Origin: Streptomyces sp. NBC_01197
GTDB taxonomy: Bacteria; Actinomycetota; Actinomycetes; Streptomycetales; Streptomycetaceae
Direction of reading: 5' to 3'
NCBI RefSeq assembly: GCF_036010505.1
Contig: NZ_CP108569.1
Span: 3,235,001 to 3,299,000 of the forward strand
DNA: 64,000 nucleotides
Shown: positions 1-7,472 of the stretch, piece after piece
Position numbering within the stretch: the first letter of the stretch is position 1
Layout of the letters: every line of letters starts with the position of its first letter
Made by a program: the position numbers and the translations under genes
Notes under the pieces: model-generated
What the model saw: only the letters and a program-made list of their open reading frames with translations
What the model was told of the DNA's origin: nothing
Database searches by the model: none

Positions 1-47
1 CCGCTGCCTCTGCCGTTTCGGGCGGCCCCGGCGCTACAGTGGGGCTC

Positions 48-89
48 ATGATGACGCGTGCGTACACACTTCGGTGGCGGGCCGCCTGA
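48..89 (+). CDS. trpS leader peptide
   Basis: A 13-codon frame opens with two adjacent ATG codons (48 and 51) after a GGGG stretch and ends at TGA 87-89. It reads MMTRAYTLRWRAA, with a single Trp codon (TGG, 75-77) between two CGG arginine codons. It lies just upstream of a strong terminator-like hairpin and of trpS. I infer that translation of this peptide senses charged tRNA-Trp. The single Trp codon is fewer than in classical trp leaders. The second ATG alone would give a 12-residue peptide. Confidence 0.6.
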   Translation: MMTRAYTLRWRAA

Positions 90-154
90 CGGCGACCTGC
101 ATGTACGCGTATGCGTTCAACGGCCGCCTCTCCGGCGGCCGTTCGTGTTTCTCC
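90..154 (+). promoter_or_regulatory. trpS transcription attenuator hairpin
   Basis: ACGGCCGCC (120-128) pairs perfectly with GGCGGCCGT (134-142) around a 5-base loop and is followed by a T-rich run (TCGTGTTTCTC), as expected of an intrinsic terminator. Two alternative pairings use the leader frame: GGCCGCC (80-86) can pair with GGCGGCC (134-140), and GCGTAC (60-65) with GTACGC (103-108). Mutually exclusive helices that overlap a Trp-codon leader are the hallmark of ribosome-mediated attenuation. The fold is inferred by eye. Confidence 0.6.
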
Positions 155-202
155 CTCCGGGAGCCGGCCGTGGTGACGGCGGCCCCTTCGAGAGGTGGAG
201 AA

Positions 203-1198
203 ATGACGCGGATCTTCAGTGGGGTCAAGCCGACCGGGCACCTGACGCTCGGGAACTACCTGGGCGCCGTACGCCGGTGGGCCGAGGACGACCAGTACCG
301 GGCCGAAGCGCTGTTCTGTGTGGTGGACCTGCATGCGCTGACCATGGAGCACGATCCGGCCCGGGTGCGGAGACTGAGCCGGCAGGCGGCGACGCTGCTG
401 CTGGCGGCCGGGCTGGATCCCGAGCAGTGCACCGTGTTCGTGCAGAGCCATGTCGACGAGCACACCCGGCTCTCGTATCTGATGGAGTGCACCGCCACGG
501 ACGGCGAGCTGCGCCGGATGATCCAGTACAAGGAGAAGAGCGCCCAGGCGAAAACGGCCGGGGACAGTGTGCGGCTCTCTCTGCTCACCTATCCGGCTCT
601 GATGGCCGCGGACATCCTGGCGTACTCGGCCGACGAGGTTCCGGTCGGTGAGGACCAGACGCAGCATGTCGAGCTGACCCGGGATCTGGCCGTGCGGTTC
701 AACCAGCGGTACGGGCACACCTTTGTGGTGCCGAAGGCCATCGAGCCCGCGGTGGCCGCGCGGGTCATGGACCTTCAGGACCCCACGTCGAAGATGGGGA
801 AGTCGCACGCGTCGGGTGCGGGGATCGTCTATCTCCTGGACGAGCCCGATGTGGTGCACAAGAAGGTCATGCGGGCTGTGACCGACAGCGGTCAGGAAGT
901 CGTCTACGACCGGGCCGAGAGCCCCGGGGTCGCCAATCTGCTGGAGGTGCTGGGGGCCTGTACGGGAAAGGAGCCCGAAGCGCTCGCCGGGACGTACTCG
1001 TCGTACGGGGCGCTGAAGAAGGACGCCGCCGACGCCGTGGTGGAGCTGCTCCGCCCGGTTCAGACGCGGCATGCGGCGCTGGTCGCCGAGCCCGGGTATC
1101 TGGAGGACGTCCTGAGGCGGGGTGCCGCGCGGGCGCGTGCGATGGCCCGGCCCACGGTGGATGCCGCGTACCGGGCCATCGGGCTGCTGGAGCCGTAG
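203..1198 (+). CDS. trpS: Tryptophanyl-tRNA synthetase
   Basis: This cytosolic class I aminoacyl-tRNA synthetase charges tRNA-Trp with tryptophan and ATP. The 331-residue length fits the family. The HIGH-like motif is TGHLTLGNY (residues 11-19) and the KMSKS-like motif is KMGKS (197-201). The ATG at 203 has AGAGGTGGAG about 3-10 bases upstream; an upstream in-frame start would run through the attenuator and is rejected. Residue 9 is Lys where indolmycin-sensitive enzymes such as that of Bacillus stearothermophilus carry Gln. With the attenuator in front, this suggests the auxiliary, inducible TrpRS known from streptomycetes rather than the housekeeping copy. That identification is inferred; the enzyme family is certain. 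Confidence 0.95.
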   Translation: MTRIFSGVKPTGHLTLGNYLGAVRRWAEDDQYRAEALFCVVDLHALTMEHDPARVRRLSRQAATLLLAAGLDPEQCTVFVQSHVDEHTRLSYLMECTATDGELRRMIQYKEKSAQAKTAGDSVRLSLLTYPALMAADILAYSADEVPVGEDQTQHVELTRDLAVRFNQRYGHTFVVPKAIEPAVAARVMDLQDPTSKMGKSHASGAGIVYLLDEPDVVHKKVMRAVTDSGQEVVYDRAESPGVANLLEVLGACTGKEPEALAGTYSSYGALKKDAADAVVELLRPVQTRHAALVAEPGYLEDVLRRGAARARAMARPTVDAAYRAIGLLEP

Positions 1199-1215
1199 CC
1201 CTCGCCGGCTGGCGG

Positions 1216-2025
1216 TCAGCCGTTGCCGGAGGCCAGTTCGCGGCTGCGGTCGCGGGCCGCCTCCAGGGCGGCGATGAGAGCGGCCCGTACGCCGTGGCTC
1301 TCCAGCTCGCGGATCGCGTTGATCGTGGTGCCCGCCGGGCTGGTGACCGCCTCGCGCAGCTTCACCGGGTGTTCGCCGCTGTCCCTGAGCATCACGGCCG
1401 CGCCGATGGCCGCCTGCACGATCAGGTCGTGTGCCTGGGCGCGCGGCAGGCCGAGGAGGATGCCGGCGTCGGTCATCGCCTCGACCAGGTAGTAGAAGTA
1501 CGCCGGGCCGGAGCCGGAGAGTGCGGTGGCCGCGTCCTGCTGGGTCTCCGGGACGCGGAGGGTCTTGCCCACGCCGCCGAAGATCTCGTCGGCGTGGGCC
1601 AGGTGTGCCTCCGTGGCGTGGCTGCCGGGCGAGATGACGGACATCGCCTCGTCCACCAGGGCGGGGGTGTTCGTCATGACCCGGACGACCGGGGTGCCTG
1701 CGGCGAGGCGCTCCTCGAAGAAGGAGGTGGGGATGCCGGCGGCTCCGCTGATGACCAGACGGTCCGCGGGTACGTGGGGGGCGAGCTCGTCGAGGAGCTT
1801 GCCCATGTCCTGCGGCTTCACCGTGAGGATGAGGATGTCGGCCCGCTCGGCCGCCTCCTGGTTGGTGACCGGTTCCACGCCGTAGCGGGTGCGGAGTTCT
1901 TCCGAACGGGCGGGGCGGCGGGTGGTGACGAGGAGGTTGGCGGCGGGCCAGCCTGCGCGGAGCATTCCGCTCAGGAGGGCCTCGCCGATCTTGCCTGTGC
2001 CTAGGACTGCGACTGTCTGGGCCAT
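1216..2025 (-). CDS. proC: Pyrroline-5-carboxylate reductase
   Basis: The enzyme reduces 1-pyrroline-5-carboxylate to proline with NAD(P)H, the last step of proline synthesis in the cytosol. The 269-residue protein opens with a Rossmann fingerprint (VAVLGTGKIGEALLSGML) and carries the family's C-terminal signature region with ALSGSGPAYFYYL (about 170-180) and TSPAGTT. I use the ATG at 2025, with GAGGTG about 9 bases upstream; a GTG four codons earlier overlaps that ribosome-binding site. It converges on trpS with a 17-base gap. Confidence 0.94.
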   Translation of the reverse strand: MAQTVAVLGTGKIGEALLSGMLRAGWPAANLLVTTRRPARSEELRTRYGVEPVTNQEAAERADILILTVKPQDMGKLLDELAPHVPADRLVISGAAGIPTSFFEERLAAGTPVVRVMTNTPALVDEAMSVISPGSHATEAHLAHADEIFGGVGKTLRVPETQQDAATALSGSGPAYFYYLVEAMTDAGILLGLPRAQAHDLIVQAAIGAAVMLRDSGEHPVKLREAVTSPAGTTINAIRELESHGVRAALIAALEAARDRSRELASGNG

Positions 2026-2186
2026 GGCTCTGTTCACCTCGCCGGTTGGGGCTTGCTGGCTGTCCGGCCGAATGGCCGGCAGGCCGGCTGCCTGCCTGTC
2101 CGTTCGGCTCTTGGGTCATCCTCGCATCGGGGTGGGGGGTGGCTGCGGGGATGTCCGACGGGTGGTACGTGGGGGCTCGCGCGGTG

Positions 2187-2202
2187 GGGCTTCGGCAAGC
2201 CC
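2187..2202 (-). terminator. Short hairpin after ABC permease
   Basis: GGGCTT and AAGCCC form a 6-bp stem around a CGGC loop, about 10 bases beyond the stop codon of the ABC permease on the minus strand. It has no T tract and is only a weak terminator candidate. Confidence 0.35.
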
Positions 2203-2212
2203 GTCCCACTGG

Positions 2213-2950
2213 TTACGCAGTCCGGCGGCGCAGTGTTGCCGCGCCCAGGGTCAGGACCAGGAGTGCGCAGCCTCCTACGATCCCGACGTCGCGTACGAAC
2301 GTCGTCGTCATGGCGCCGTGGTGCAGTACCTGGTTCATCGCGTCCACCGCGTACGACATCGGCAGCACGTTGGAGAGGTCCTCCAGGACCGGCTGCATCT
2401 GGCCTCGTGGGGTGAACAGGCCGCAGAGCAGCAGCTGGGGGAAGATCACCGCCGGCATGAACTGGACTGCCTGGAACTCCGAGGCCGCGAACGCCGAGAC
2501 GAACAGACCCAGCGCCGTGCCCAGCAGTGCGTCCAGGAGGGCCACCAGGAGCAGGAGCCAGGGGGAGCCCGTGACGTTCAGGTCCAGGAGCCAGACCGAG
2601 AGGGCCGTGGCCAGGGCGGACTGGACGATCGCCAGGAGGCCGAAGGCCAGCGCGTAACCGGCGATGATGTCGGCCTTGCCGATCGGCAGGGACAGCAGGC
2701 GTTCCAGGGTGCCCGACGTGCGTTCGCGCAGGGTCGCGATCGAAGTCACCAGGAACATCGTGATCAGCGGGAAGACGCCCAGGAGCGACGCGCCGATCGA
2801 GTTGAACGTCTGCGGGGAGGCGTCGAACACGTACCGCAGCAGCGTGATCATGGCGGCGGGGATCAGCAGCAGGAGCGCGATGGTGCGGGGGTCGTGGCGC
2901 AGTTGGCGCAGGACCCGGCTGGTGGTGGCGAGGGTGTGGGTGAGGTTCAT
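2213..2950 (-). CDS. ABC-2 type exporter permease
   Basis: This is the membrane half of an ABC-2 (drug or polysaccharide export type) transporter. The 245-residue protein has about six hydrophobic segments, starting with residues 23-43, and the ABC-2 layout with a conserved turn near PIGKADIIAGYAL (about 92-104). Its ATG overlaps the TGA of the ATPase gene as ATGA (2947-2950), so the two are translationally coupled. The substrate cannot be read from the sequence. Pairs of this kind (DrrA/DrrB-like) often export hydrophobic drugs or lipids. Confidence 0.85.
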   Translation of the reverse strand: MNLTHTLATTSRVLRQLRHDPRTIALLLLIPAAMITLLRYVFDASPQTFNSIGASLLGVFPLITMFLVTSIATLRERTSGTLERLLSLPIGKADIIAGYALAFGLLAIVQSALATALSVWLLDLNVTGSPWLLLLVALLDALLGTALGLFVSAFAASEFQAVQFMPAVIFPQLLLCGLFTPRGQMQPVLEDLSNVLPMSYAVDAMNQVLHHGAMTTTFVRDVGIVGGCALLVLTLGAATLRRRTA

Positions 2951-3795
2951 CGGGCCGTCTCCCGTGCCGTGTCGACCAGGTGGAGGAAGGCCGCCTCGAC
3001 GGTCGGGGCCTGGGTGCGGGTGCGCAGTTCGTCGGGGGTGCCCTCGGCCAGGATCTCGCCCTCGCGCATGAGGAGCAGGCGGTGGCAGCGTTCCGCCTCG
3101 TCCATGACGTGGGAGGACACGAGCAGGGTGGTGCCGGCGTCGGCCAGGGTGTGGAACAGGGTCCAGAGGTCTCTGCGCAGCACCGGGTCAAGTCCTACGG
3201 TCGGCTCGTCCAGGACCAGGAGTTCCGGAGTGCCGAGCAGGGCGGCCGCCAGCGAGACGCGGCTGCGCTGGCCGCCGGAGAGGTTGCCCGCCAAGGCGGT
3301 CGCGTGCGCGGCCAGGTCGACCTGTTCGAGGACGCGCGGGACGTTGGCTCGGGCGCCCAGGACCGAGGCGAAGTAGTCCAGGTTCTGGTGAACCGTGAGG
3401 TCGTCGTAGACGGACGGGGCCTGGGTCACGTAGCCGATGCGGCGGCGCAGCGGGGCGTCGCCCGCCGGGTGGTCCAGCACGGTGAGGGTGCCGGTGACCT
3501 TGGCCTGGGTGCCTGCAACCGCCCGCATCAGGGTGGACTTCCCGCAGCCGGACGGGCCGAGCAGACCGGTGATCCGGCCGCGGGGGACGGTGAAGTCCAG
3601 GTCGCGCAGGACGGCTCGGGAGCCCCTGACCACGGACAGGCCCCGGGCCTCGATGGCTTGTGGGGCCTGGGTGGGTTGTTGGGAGTGGCCTGCTGGAGGT
3701 GTGTCCGTTGCCGGTGCGGTGCTGTCGGACCGGGGCGAGCGGTGTGGTGGCGGTGCCGCCGGATGGTCCGGTGCACCGCTCGTAGAATTCATCAT
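2947..3795 (-). CDS. ABC exporter ATP-binding protein
   Basis: This cytosolic ATPase powers the permease encoded by the overlapping downstream gene. Walker A is GPSGCGKST, the signature is LSGGQRSRVSLA, and Walker B with the D-loop is LLVLDEPTVGLDP, so all catalytic motifs are intact. The first 50 or so residues are a Pro/Ser/His-rich extension before the ABC domain begins at IEARGLSVVRG. I choose the ATG at 3795 because a good promoter places transcription start at about this codon; a second ATG follows at 3792. An 18-bp palindrome overlaps the start, so a regulator probably controls the pair. Confidence 0.85.
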   Translation of the reverse strand: MMNSTSGAPDHPAAPPPHRSPRSDSTAPATDTPPAGHSQQPTQAPQAIEARGLSVVRGSRAVLRDLDFTVPRGRITGLLGPSGCGKSTLMRAVAGTQAKVTGTLTVLDHPAGDAPLRRRIGYVTQAPSVYDDLTVHQNLDYFASVLGARANVPRVLEQVDLAAHATALAGNLSGGQRSRVSLAAALLGTPELLVLDEPTVGLDPVLRRDLWTLFHTLADAGTTLLVSSHVMDEAERCHRLLLMREGEILAEGTPDELRTRTQAPTVEAAFLHLVDTARETAR

Positions 3796-3831
3796 GTGAT
3801 GAATATTTCTCCCGACAGGCGGTTCCGTCAA
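3787..3831 (-). promoter_or_regulatory. ABC exporter promoter with overlapping operator
   Basis: On the minus strand, -35 TTGACG (3826-3831), an 18-base spacer and -10 AATATT (3802-3807) lie 6 bases before the ATG at 3795, implying a leaderless message. The palindrome ATTCATCA-TG-TGATGAAT (3787-3804, perfect 8-bp arms) covers the -10 edge, the start point and the start codon, an ideal repressor position. No regulator gene is adjacent, so the binding protein is unknown. Confidence 0.6.
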
Positions 3832-3861
3832 GGGAGCCCGCCTGCCGGGGGGCTGTCGCCG

Positions 3862-4614
3862 TCAGCGGATCGCCACGCAGAGGTCGACCGCGTACGCCTC
3901 GCGGACCATGCCCTGCGGGAAGAGCTCCCTCAGGACGGTGCGCTCCTGGTCGGCGAACTCCCTGGTGGCCTCCTCCCCCGCGACCAGGAACACGGAGTGG
4001 CTGGCCAGGTTGGCGAGGTGGGCGTCGATGGTGACCTCGCGGGTCCAGAGCACTGTGCGGTCCGCGAAGTCCAGGCCGTCGGCCTGGAGCGTTCGCCCGG
4101 CCGTGCCGTGTGCGCCGAACACGGTGTCGGAGCCGCCGAAGAAGCGACCGATCCTGTTCTTCTGGTCGGCGATCCACTGCACCCCGTGGTCCGAGACGTT
4201 CCACCAGAGGGCGAGCGCACCGCCGGGACGCAGGACGCGCATCGCCTCGGGTGCCGAACGGGCCGGGTCCGTCCAGTGCCAGGCCTGGGCGTACGTGATG
4301 AAGTCCGCCGACGCGTCGGCGAGCGGGAGGTTGTTCCCGTCGCCGCGCACCACCGGTACGCCGGGCAGCGTACGGCGGAACTGTTCCGCCATCCCGTCGC
4401 CCGGCTCGACCGCGACGACCCGGGCGCCGCGCTCGTGAAGGAGGGCGGTGGCTATACCGGTGCCCGCGCCGACGTCGGCGACCCGGGCGCCGGCCAGCGG
4501 GCGTCCCGCGAGTTCTTCCACGGCGTCGAGGAGGGCGGGCGGATAGGACGGGCGGTTCGCCGCATAGGCGGCTGCCGCCGCGTTGAAGGAGTGGGCGCGT
4601 GAGGTGGTTGTCAT
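3862..4614 (-). CDS. Class I SAM-dependent methyltransferase (copy 1)
   Basis: This 250-residue protein has the class I SAM fold: motif I DVGAGTGIATALL (about 47-59), the acidic end of beta 2 (VAVEPGDGM), and a YAQAWHWTDP stretch typical of Methyltransf_11-like enzymes. I start at the ATG at 4614, with AGGA 7 bases upstream. A clear paralogue lies at 5285-6067, and the two share long stretches including YAQAWHWT and LALWWNV. The substrate is unknown. Confidence 0.8.
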   Translation of the reverse strand: MTTTSRAHSFNAAAAAYAANRPSYPPALLDAVEELAGRPLAGARVADVGAGTGIATALLHERGARVVAVEPGDGMAEQFRRTLPGVPVVRGDGNNLPLADASADFITYAQAWHWTDPARSAPEAMRVLRPGGALALWWNVSDHGVQWIADQKNRIGRFFGGSDTVFGAHGTAGRTLQADGLDFADRTVLWTREVTIDAHLANLASHSVFLVAGEEATREFADQERTVLRELFPQGMVREAYAVDLCVAIR

Positions 4615-4716
4615 ACGCCAATCCTGCCCGTGTCTCAGGGATTTGGCCCTCACGTGGGGGGTGCGTCAGGGGCATCCCCCATAGCCTCCGGCAGGTCGGC
4701 GGCGGACCGTTGAGGC

Positions 4717-5187
4717 ATGACGCAGAACCTTGGGAAGTCCGGGCCGGAGATGTCCAGATCCGAGCAGCGCAGCCTGGCTGTCGCCTCCGCGACGCTCGGG
4801 CCGTGGCGGTCCGCCGCGGCCGTCGGCGCGATGGGCGGCGCGGTCTCGTACGGGATCTCGGCGCTCGCCGGAGGGACGGGGGTGCACTCCGTGACCACTG
4901 CGGTCTCCGTCGCGCTCTCCCTGTTCTTCATCGTGGGCGGCGCGGGGGCCGCGCTCGGCGGGCGGCAGGCGGCGCGGGTCGACCAGCGGATCAGGCGGTG
5001 GTCCGCCGCGCACCCCTGGCGGGTCGCGGCCGTGCCCGCGGTGCTGATGGCTCTCAGTGACGTGGTGGTCCGCCAACTGCTCGGATCGGAAAGCTTTTTC
5101 AGCAGTTTGGGGGACGCGGTGTGGCGCGGGGTTGTCGTCGGTGGGGTCGTGGGGCTGGTGGGGAGGTTCGGGGGGCGGCGGGGGTGA
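4717..5187 (+). CDS. Small integral membrane protein, unknown
   Basis: The 156-residue protein has three to four hydrophobic helices (about residues 33-51, 58-79, 104-120 and 136-152) separated by short Arg-rich loops, and a polar N-terminus. I do not recognise a family. It lies between two paralogous methyltransferase genes but on the opposite strand. GAGG ends one base before the ATG at 4717; an alternative ATG at 4750 follows GGAG directly. Confidence 0.55.
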   Translation: MTQNLGKSGPEMSRSEQRSLAVASATLGPWRSAAAVGAMGGAVSYGISALAGGTGVHSVTTAVSVALSLFFIVGGAGAALGGRQAARVDQRIRRWSAAHPWRVAAVPAVLMALSDVVVRQLLGSESFFSSLGDAVWRGVVVGGVVGLVGRFGGRRG

Positions 5188-5284
5188 CAGCGAACCGGGG
5201 TGGGGGGTGACAACGGGTCCGGGCGGGGGTGACGGTGCCGCCGGCGCTCCCTGACGGTGTCTCTGGTGCTCCCTTCGGGGAGGG

Positions 5285-6067
5285 CTAGTTCGCCGGTTTC
5301 CGTACGGCCGTGAGGTTGATGACGTACTCCTCCCGCACCCTGCCCTCCGGGAAGATCCGCAGCAGTTCCGCCCTCTCGTCCGCCAGGGCCGGGGCCGCAT
5401 CCTTCTCCGGCGCGGCTGCCACGTATGAACGGCTGCTCAGCTGGGCGATGTGGGTGTCGATGTCCACCTCGCGCGACCACTGCAGGCGGCGGAAGGCCGG
5501 GGTCAGGCCGTCGTACAGGGTCTTGATGATCACGGGGGCCCTGGGCGCCGTCCCGTAGCGGTAGTACTCGGGGAGCCGCTTCTTCAGCCGTGCCTCCTGG
5601 TCCGCGGCCCAGCGGACGGACAGGTCCGGGACGTTCCACCAGAGGGCCAGCACCCCGCGCGGCTTCAGGACCCGCAGGGCTTCGGGAACCGAGCGGGTCG
5701 GTTCCGTCCAGTGCCAGGCCTGCGCGTACGTGACGAAGTCGGCGCGGCCCGAGGCGAGCGGGAGCGCGCCGCCCACACCCCGCACCAGCGGCACGCCCGG
5801 GAGGGCGGAGCGCAGCTGTGCGGCCATGCCGGGGCCCGGTTCGACCGCCACCACCTCGGCGCCGCGGTCCCGCAGCAGCCCGGTGGCGATGCCCGTGCCC
5901 GCGCCGACGTCGACCACGTACGCGCCCTTGAGCGGGCGGTGCGCCATCGCTTCCACGGCGTCGAAGAGCTCGGGCGGATATCCGGGGCGCGCTGCGGCGT
6001 ACTGGGCGGCCACCCGGTCCGAGGACAGTGCGAGTTCCGTCATGTCTGACATCTTCATGTCCGACAT
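5285..6067 (-). CDS. Class I SAM-dependent methyltransferase (copy 2)
   Basis: This 260-residue paralogue of the 3862-4614 product has the same motif I (DVGAGTGIATGLL), the same YAQAWHWTEP stretch and the same LALWWNV segment. The N-terminus is coded by a 15-bp tandem repeat, giving MSDMKMSDM, so ATG codons at 6067, 6058, 6052 and 6043 all compete and no convincing ribosome-binding site decides between them. The substrate is unknown. The pair probably arose by duplication, with the membrane gene now between them. Confidence 0.78.
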   Translation of the reverse strand: MSDMKMSDMTELALSSDRVAAQYAAARPGYPPELFDAVEAMAHRPLKGAYVVDVGAGTGIATGLLRDRGAEVVAVEPGPGMAAQLRSALPGVPLVRGVGGALPLASGRADFVTYAQAWHWTEPTRSVPEALRVLKPRGVLALWWNVPDLSVRWAADQEARLKKRLPEYYRYGTAPRAPVIIKTLYDGLTPAFRRLQWSREVDIDTHIAQLSSRSYVAAAPEKDAAPALADERAELLRIFPEGRVREEYVINLTAVRKPAN

Positions 6068-6070
6068 CTT
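6041..6070. repeat. 15-bp tandem repeat, two units
   Basis: CATGTCTGACATCTT (6041-6055) is followed directly by CATGTCCGACATCTT (6056-6070), one mismatch apart. The repeat codes the N-terminus of the second methyltransferase and multiplies its candidate start codons. Confidence 0.85.
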
Positions 6071-6163
6071 CGTGGCGGACGACCGCTGGGAACAGAGGCA
6101 GGGAAGGGGCAGGCGGGGCTCCGCGCCTGCGGTGCGGGCTGCCTGGTGGTGTACGTACGGCGC

Positions 6164-6784
6164 TCAGCCGCGCCTGGGCTTCGGCTTCCTGCGGGCTGCC
6201 GGGTTTCCGGCCCGGGCTCCCCGGCGCTTCTCGTACGCCGCTGCGGCCGTCTCGTACTCGGTACGGCGCAGTTGCTCGCCGGGAGCCTCGGTCAGGGAGC
6301 GGATGAAGTATGCGAGGAGCGAGCCGATGAAGCCGATCGCCTTCAGACTGCGCAGGGATTCCTCGCGGGCCGGATCGGCGGGGCGGCGGCGGAAGCCGTC
6401 CCAGGTGCGGGCGAAGGCGACAGCGCTGCAGACGGCGAAGACCGCCACGAAGAGGACGGACGCGAAGCTGCCGATGTCGGCGGTCTCGACACCCTGGTAG
6501 GCGAGCCGCATCACGAAGCACGCGGCGACCGTTGTGACCAGTGCGCCGACGGCGACCGCTGCGCGCCGCAGCCCGTATCCGCTGTCGTGGCCGACCCAGG
6601 TCGTACCGAAGAAGCGGATGGTCTCGGGCTGCGGCCCGCCGGGCGTACGGCCCTGGCCGGCCTGGCCGGTGCTGCCGGGCCTGCTGGGCTTGTCGGTCTT
6701 GCCGGCCTTGCCGGCCTTGTCGCCCGGAGCGGCGGTCTTCGCGGTGCCGTCGCCGTTGTCGCCGTTCTCGCCGTTGTCGCTCAC
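6164..6784 (-). CDS. Membrane protein with Lys/Gly-rich N-terminus
   Basis: The 206-residue protein starts at GTG 6784. The first 50 or so residues are low-complexity and charged (Gly, Asp, Lys, Pro; repeated GKAGKTDK-like text) and look disordered. Three hydrophobic segments follow at about residues 76-95, 103-124 and 149-163, then a basic tail ending KPKPRRG. No family was recognised. GGGGGA lies 11 bases upstream of the start, so initiation is uncertain. Confidence 0.6.
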   Translation of the reverse strand: MSDNGENGDNGDGTAKTAAPGDKAGKAGKTDKPSRPGSTGQAGQGRTPGGPQPETIRFFGTTWVGHDSGYGLRRAAVAVGALVTTVAACFVMRLAYQGVETADIGSFASVLFVAVFAVCSAVAFARTWDGFRRRPADPAREESLRSLKAIGFIGSLLAYFIRSLTEAPGEQLRRTEYETAAAAYEKRRGARAGNPAARRKPKPRRG

Positions 6785-6846
6785 GGGCCCGATTATCCCC
6801 CGCTGCCGGGCGGGGGATGAAGCCGGTGCGGCTCAGGCGGTGCGGT

Positions 6847-7428
6847 TCAGCCGCAGTGGGTCCACGGGCTGGTGTACGTGTACGTGCCGACGCCGGCCTC
6901 GATCATGCCGCCCCACTGCACGCAGGAGTTGGCGGCCTTGAGCCGCACCGGGCCCGCGTACGAGGAGTACCTGCCCTGGTCCTTGGCCTGGCCCTTGCCG
7001 TCGCCCTGGACGTCGAGCCAGGCCCCGGTGGGCATGGACATTCCCGCGGTCGCGCGGCTGTGGTCGGTGACGACGCAGTTGTAGCCGGTTTTCGAGTTGT
7101 AGAGGAGGTGGACGCGGGCGAATTCGACTCGCCCGTTGGTGAAGATGTGGGAATCGATCTCCCGGTAGCCGGAACCGCAGATGCTCGCCGGTGTGGCAGC
7201 AGGTGCTGCGGCGGGTGCGACGGCTGATGCCGCAGTGGGTGCCGCGGTCGCCGGGACGATCCCGATCGCCGCGAAGCCTCCGACGGCTGCCGCGATGACG
7301 GCCGGCCTCTGGATGAACTGACGGATGAGCCGACGGATCGGCTGACGGATCGGCCGACGGACGATCGACTGCCGACCGGTCGACTGACGGGCGGGCTGAT
7401 GGACCGGCTGACGGGCGGGCTGACGCAT
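6847..7428 (-). CDS. Secreted protein resembling SapA family
   Basis: The 193-residue protein has a very long basic n-region rich in RQP repeats (residues 1-42), then a hydrophobic signal core and an ATAAP cleavage-like site near residue 62. The mature part (ICGSGYREIDSH, LLYNSKTGYNCVVTDHS, YSSYAGPVRLKAANSCVQWGG) resembles Streptomyces spore-associated SapA-like proteins, with Cys residues placed for disulphides. I start at ATG 7428 after GGGGGCACC; an upstream in-frame start is less likely. The SapA link rests on memory of the family pattern. Confidence 0.6.
   Translation of the reverse strand: MRQPARQPVHQPARQSTGRQSIVRRPIRQPIRRLIRQFIQRPAVIAAAVGGFAAIGIVPATAAPTAASAVAPAAAPAATPASICGSGYREIDSHIFTNGRVEFARVHLLYNSKTGYNCVVTDHSRATAGMSMPTGAWLDVQGDGKGQAKDQGRYSSYAGPVRLKAANSCVQWGGMIEAGVGTYTYTSPWTHCG
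7310..7428. repeat. Degenerate 12-nt tandem repeat in secreted-protein gene
   Basis: Roughly ten imperfect copies of a unit near GGCTGACGGGCG or GGCTGACGGATC run through the first 40 codons of the SapA-like gene. On the coding strand they produce the alternating Arg-Gln-Pro pattern ahead of the signal peptide core. Confidence 0.7.
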
Positions 7429-7472
7429 GGTGCCCCCAATTGTGACCATGGCAGGGAAGGGGGCAGCGTAAC

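Noticed and set aside
90..202. T-box riboswitch upstream of trpS
   Set aside because: The T-box sequence and specifier-loop architecture are not visible; the short leader frame with a Trp codon and a terminator explains the region better.
436..440. HEGGH of FtsH as an inactivating change from HEAGH (residue numbers of the 59398-61440 product)
   Set aside because: The two His and the Glu that bind zinc and catalyse are intact, and HEGGH occurs in other actinobacterial FtsH proteins, so activity is expected.
7310..7428. CRISPR-like array in the SapA-like gene
   Set aside because: The repeats are short, degenerate, contiguous and in frame; there are no spacers and no cas genes.
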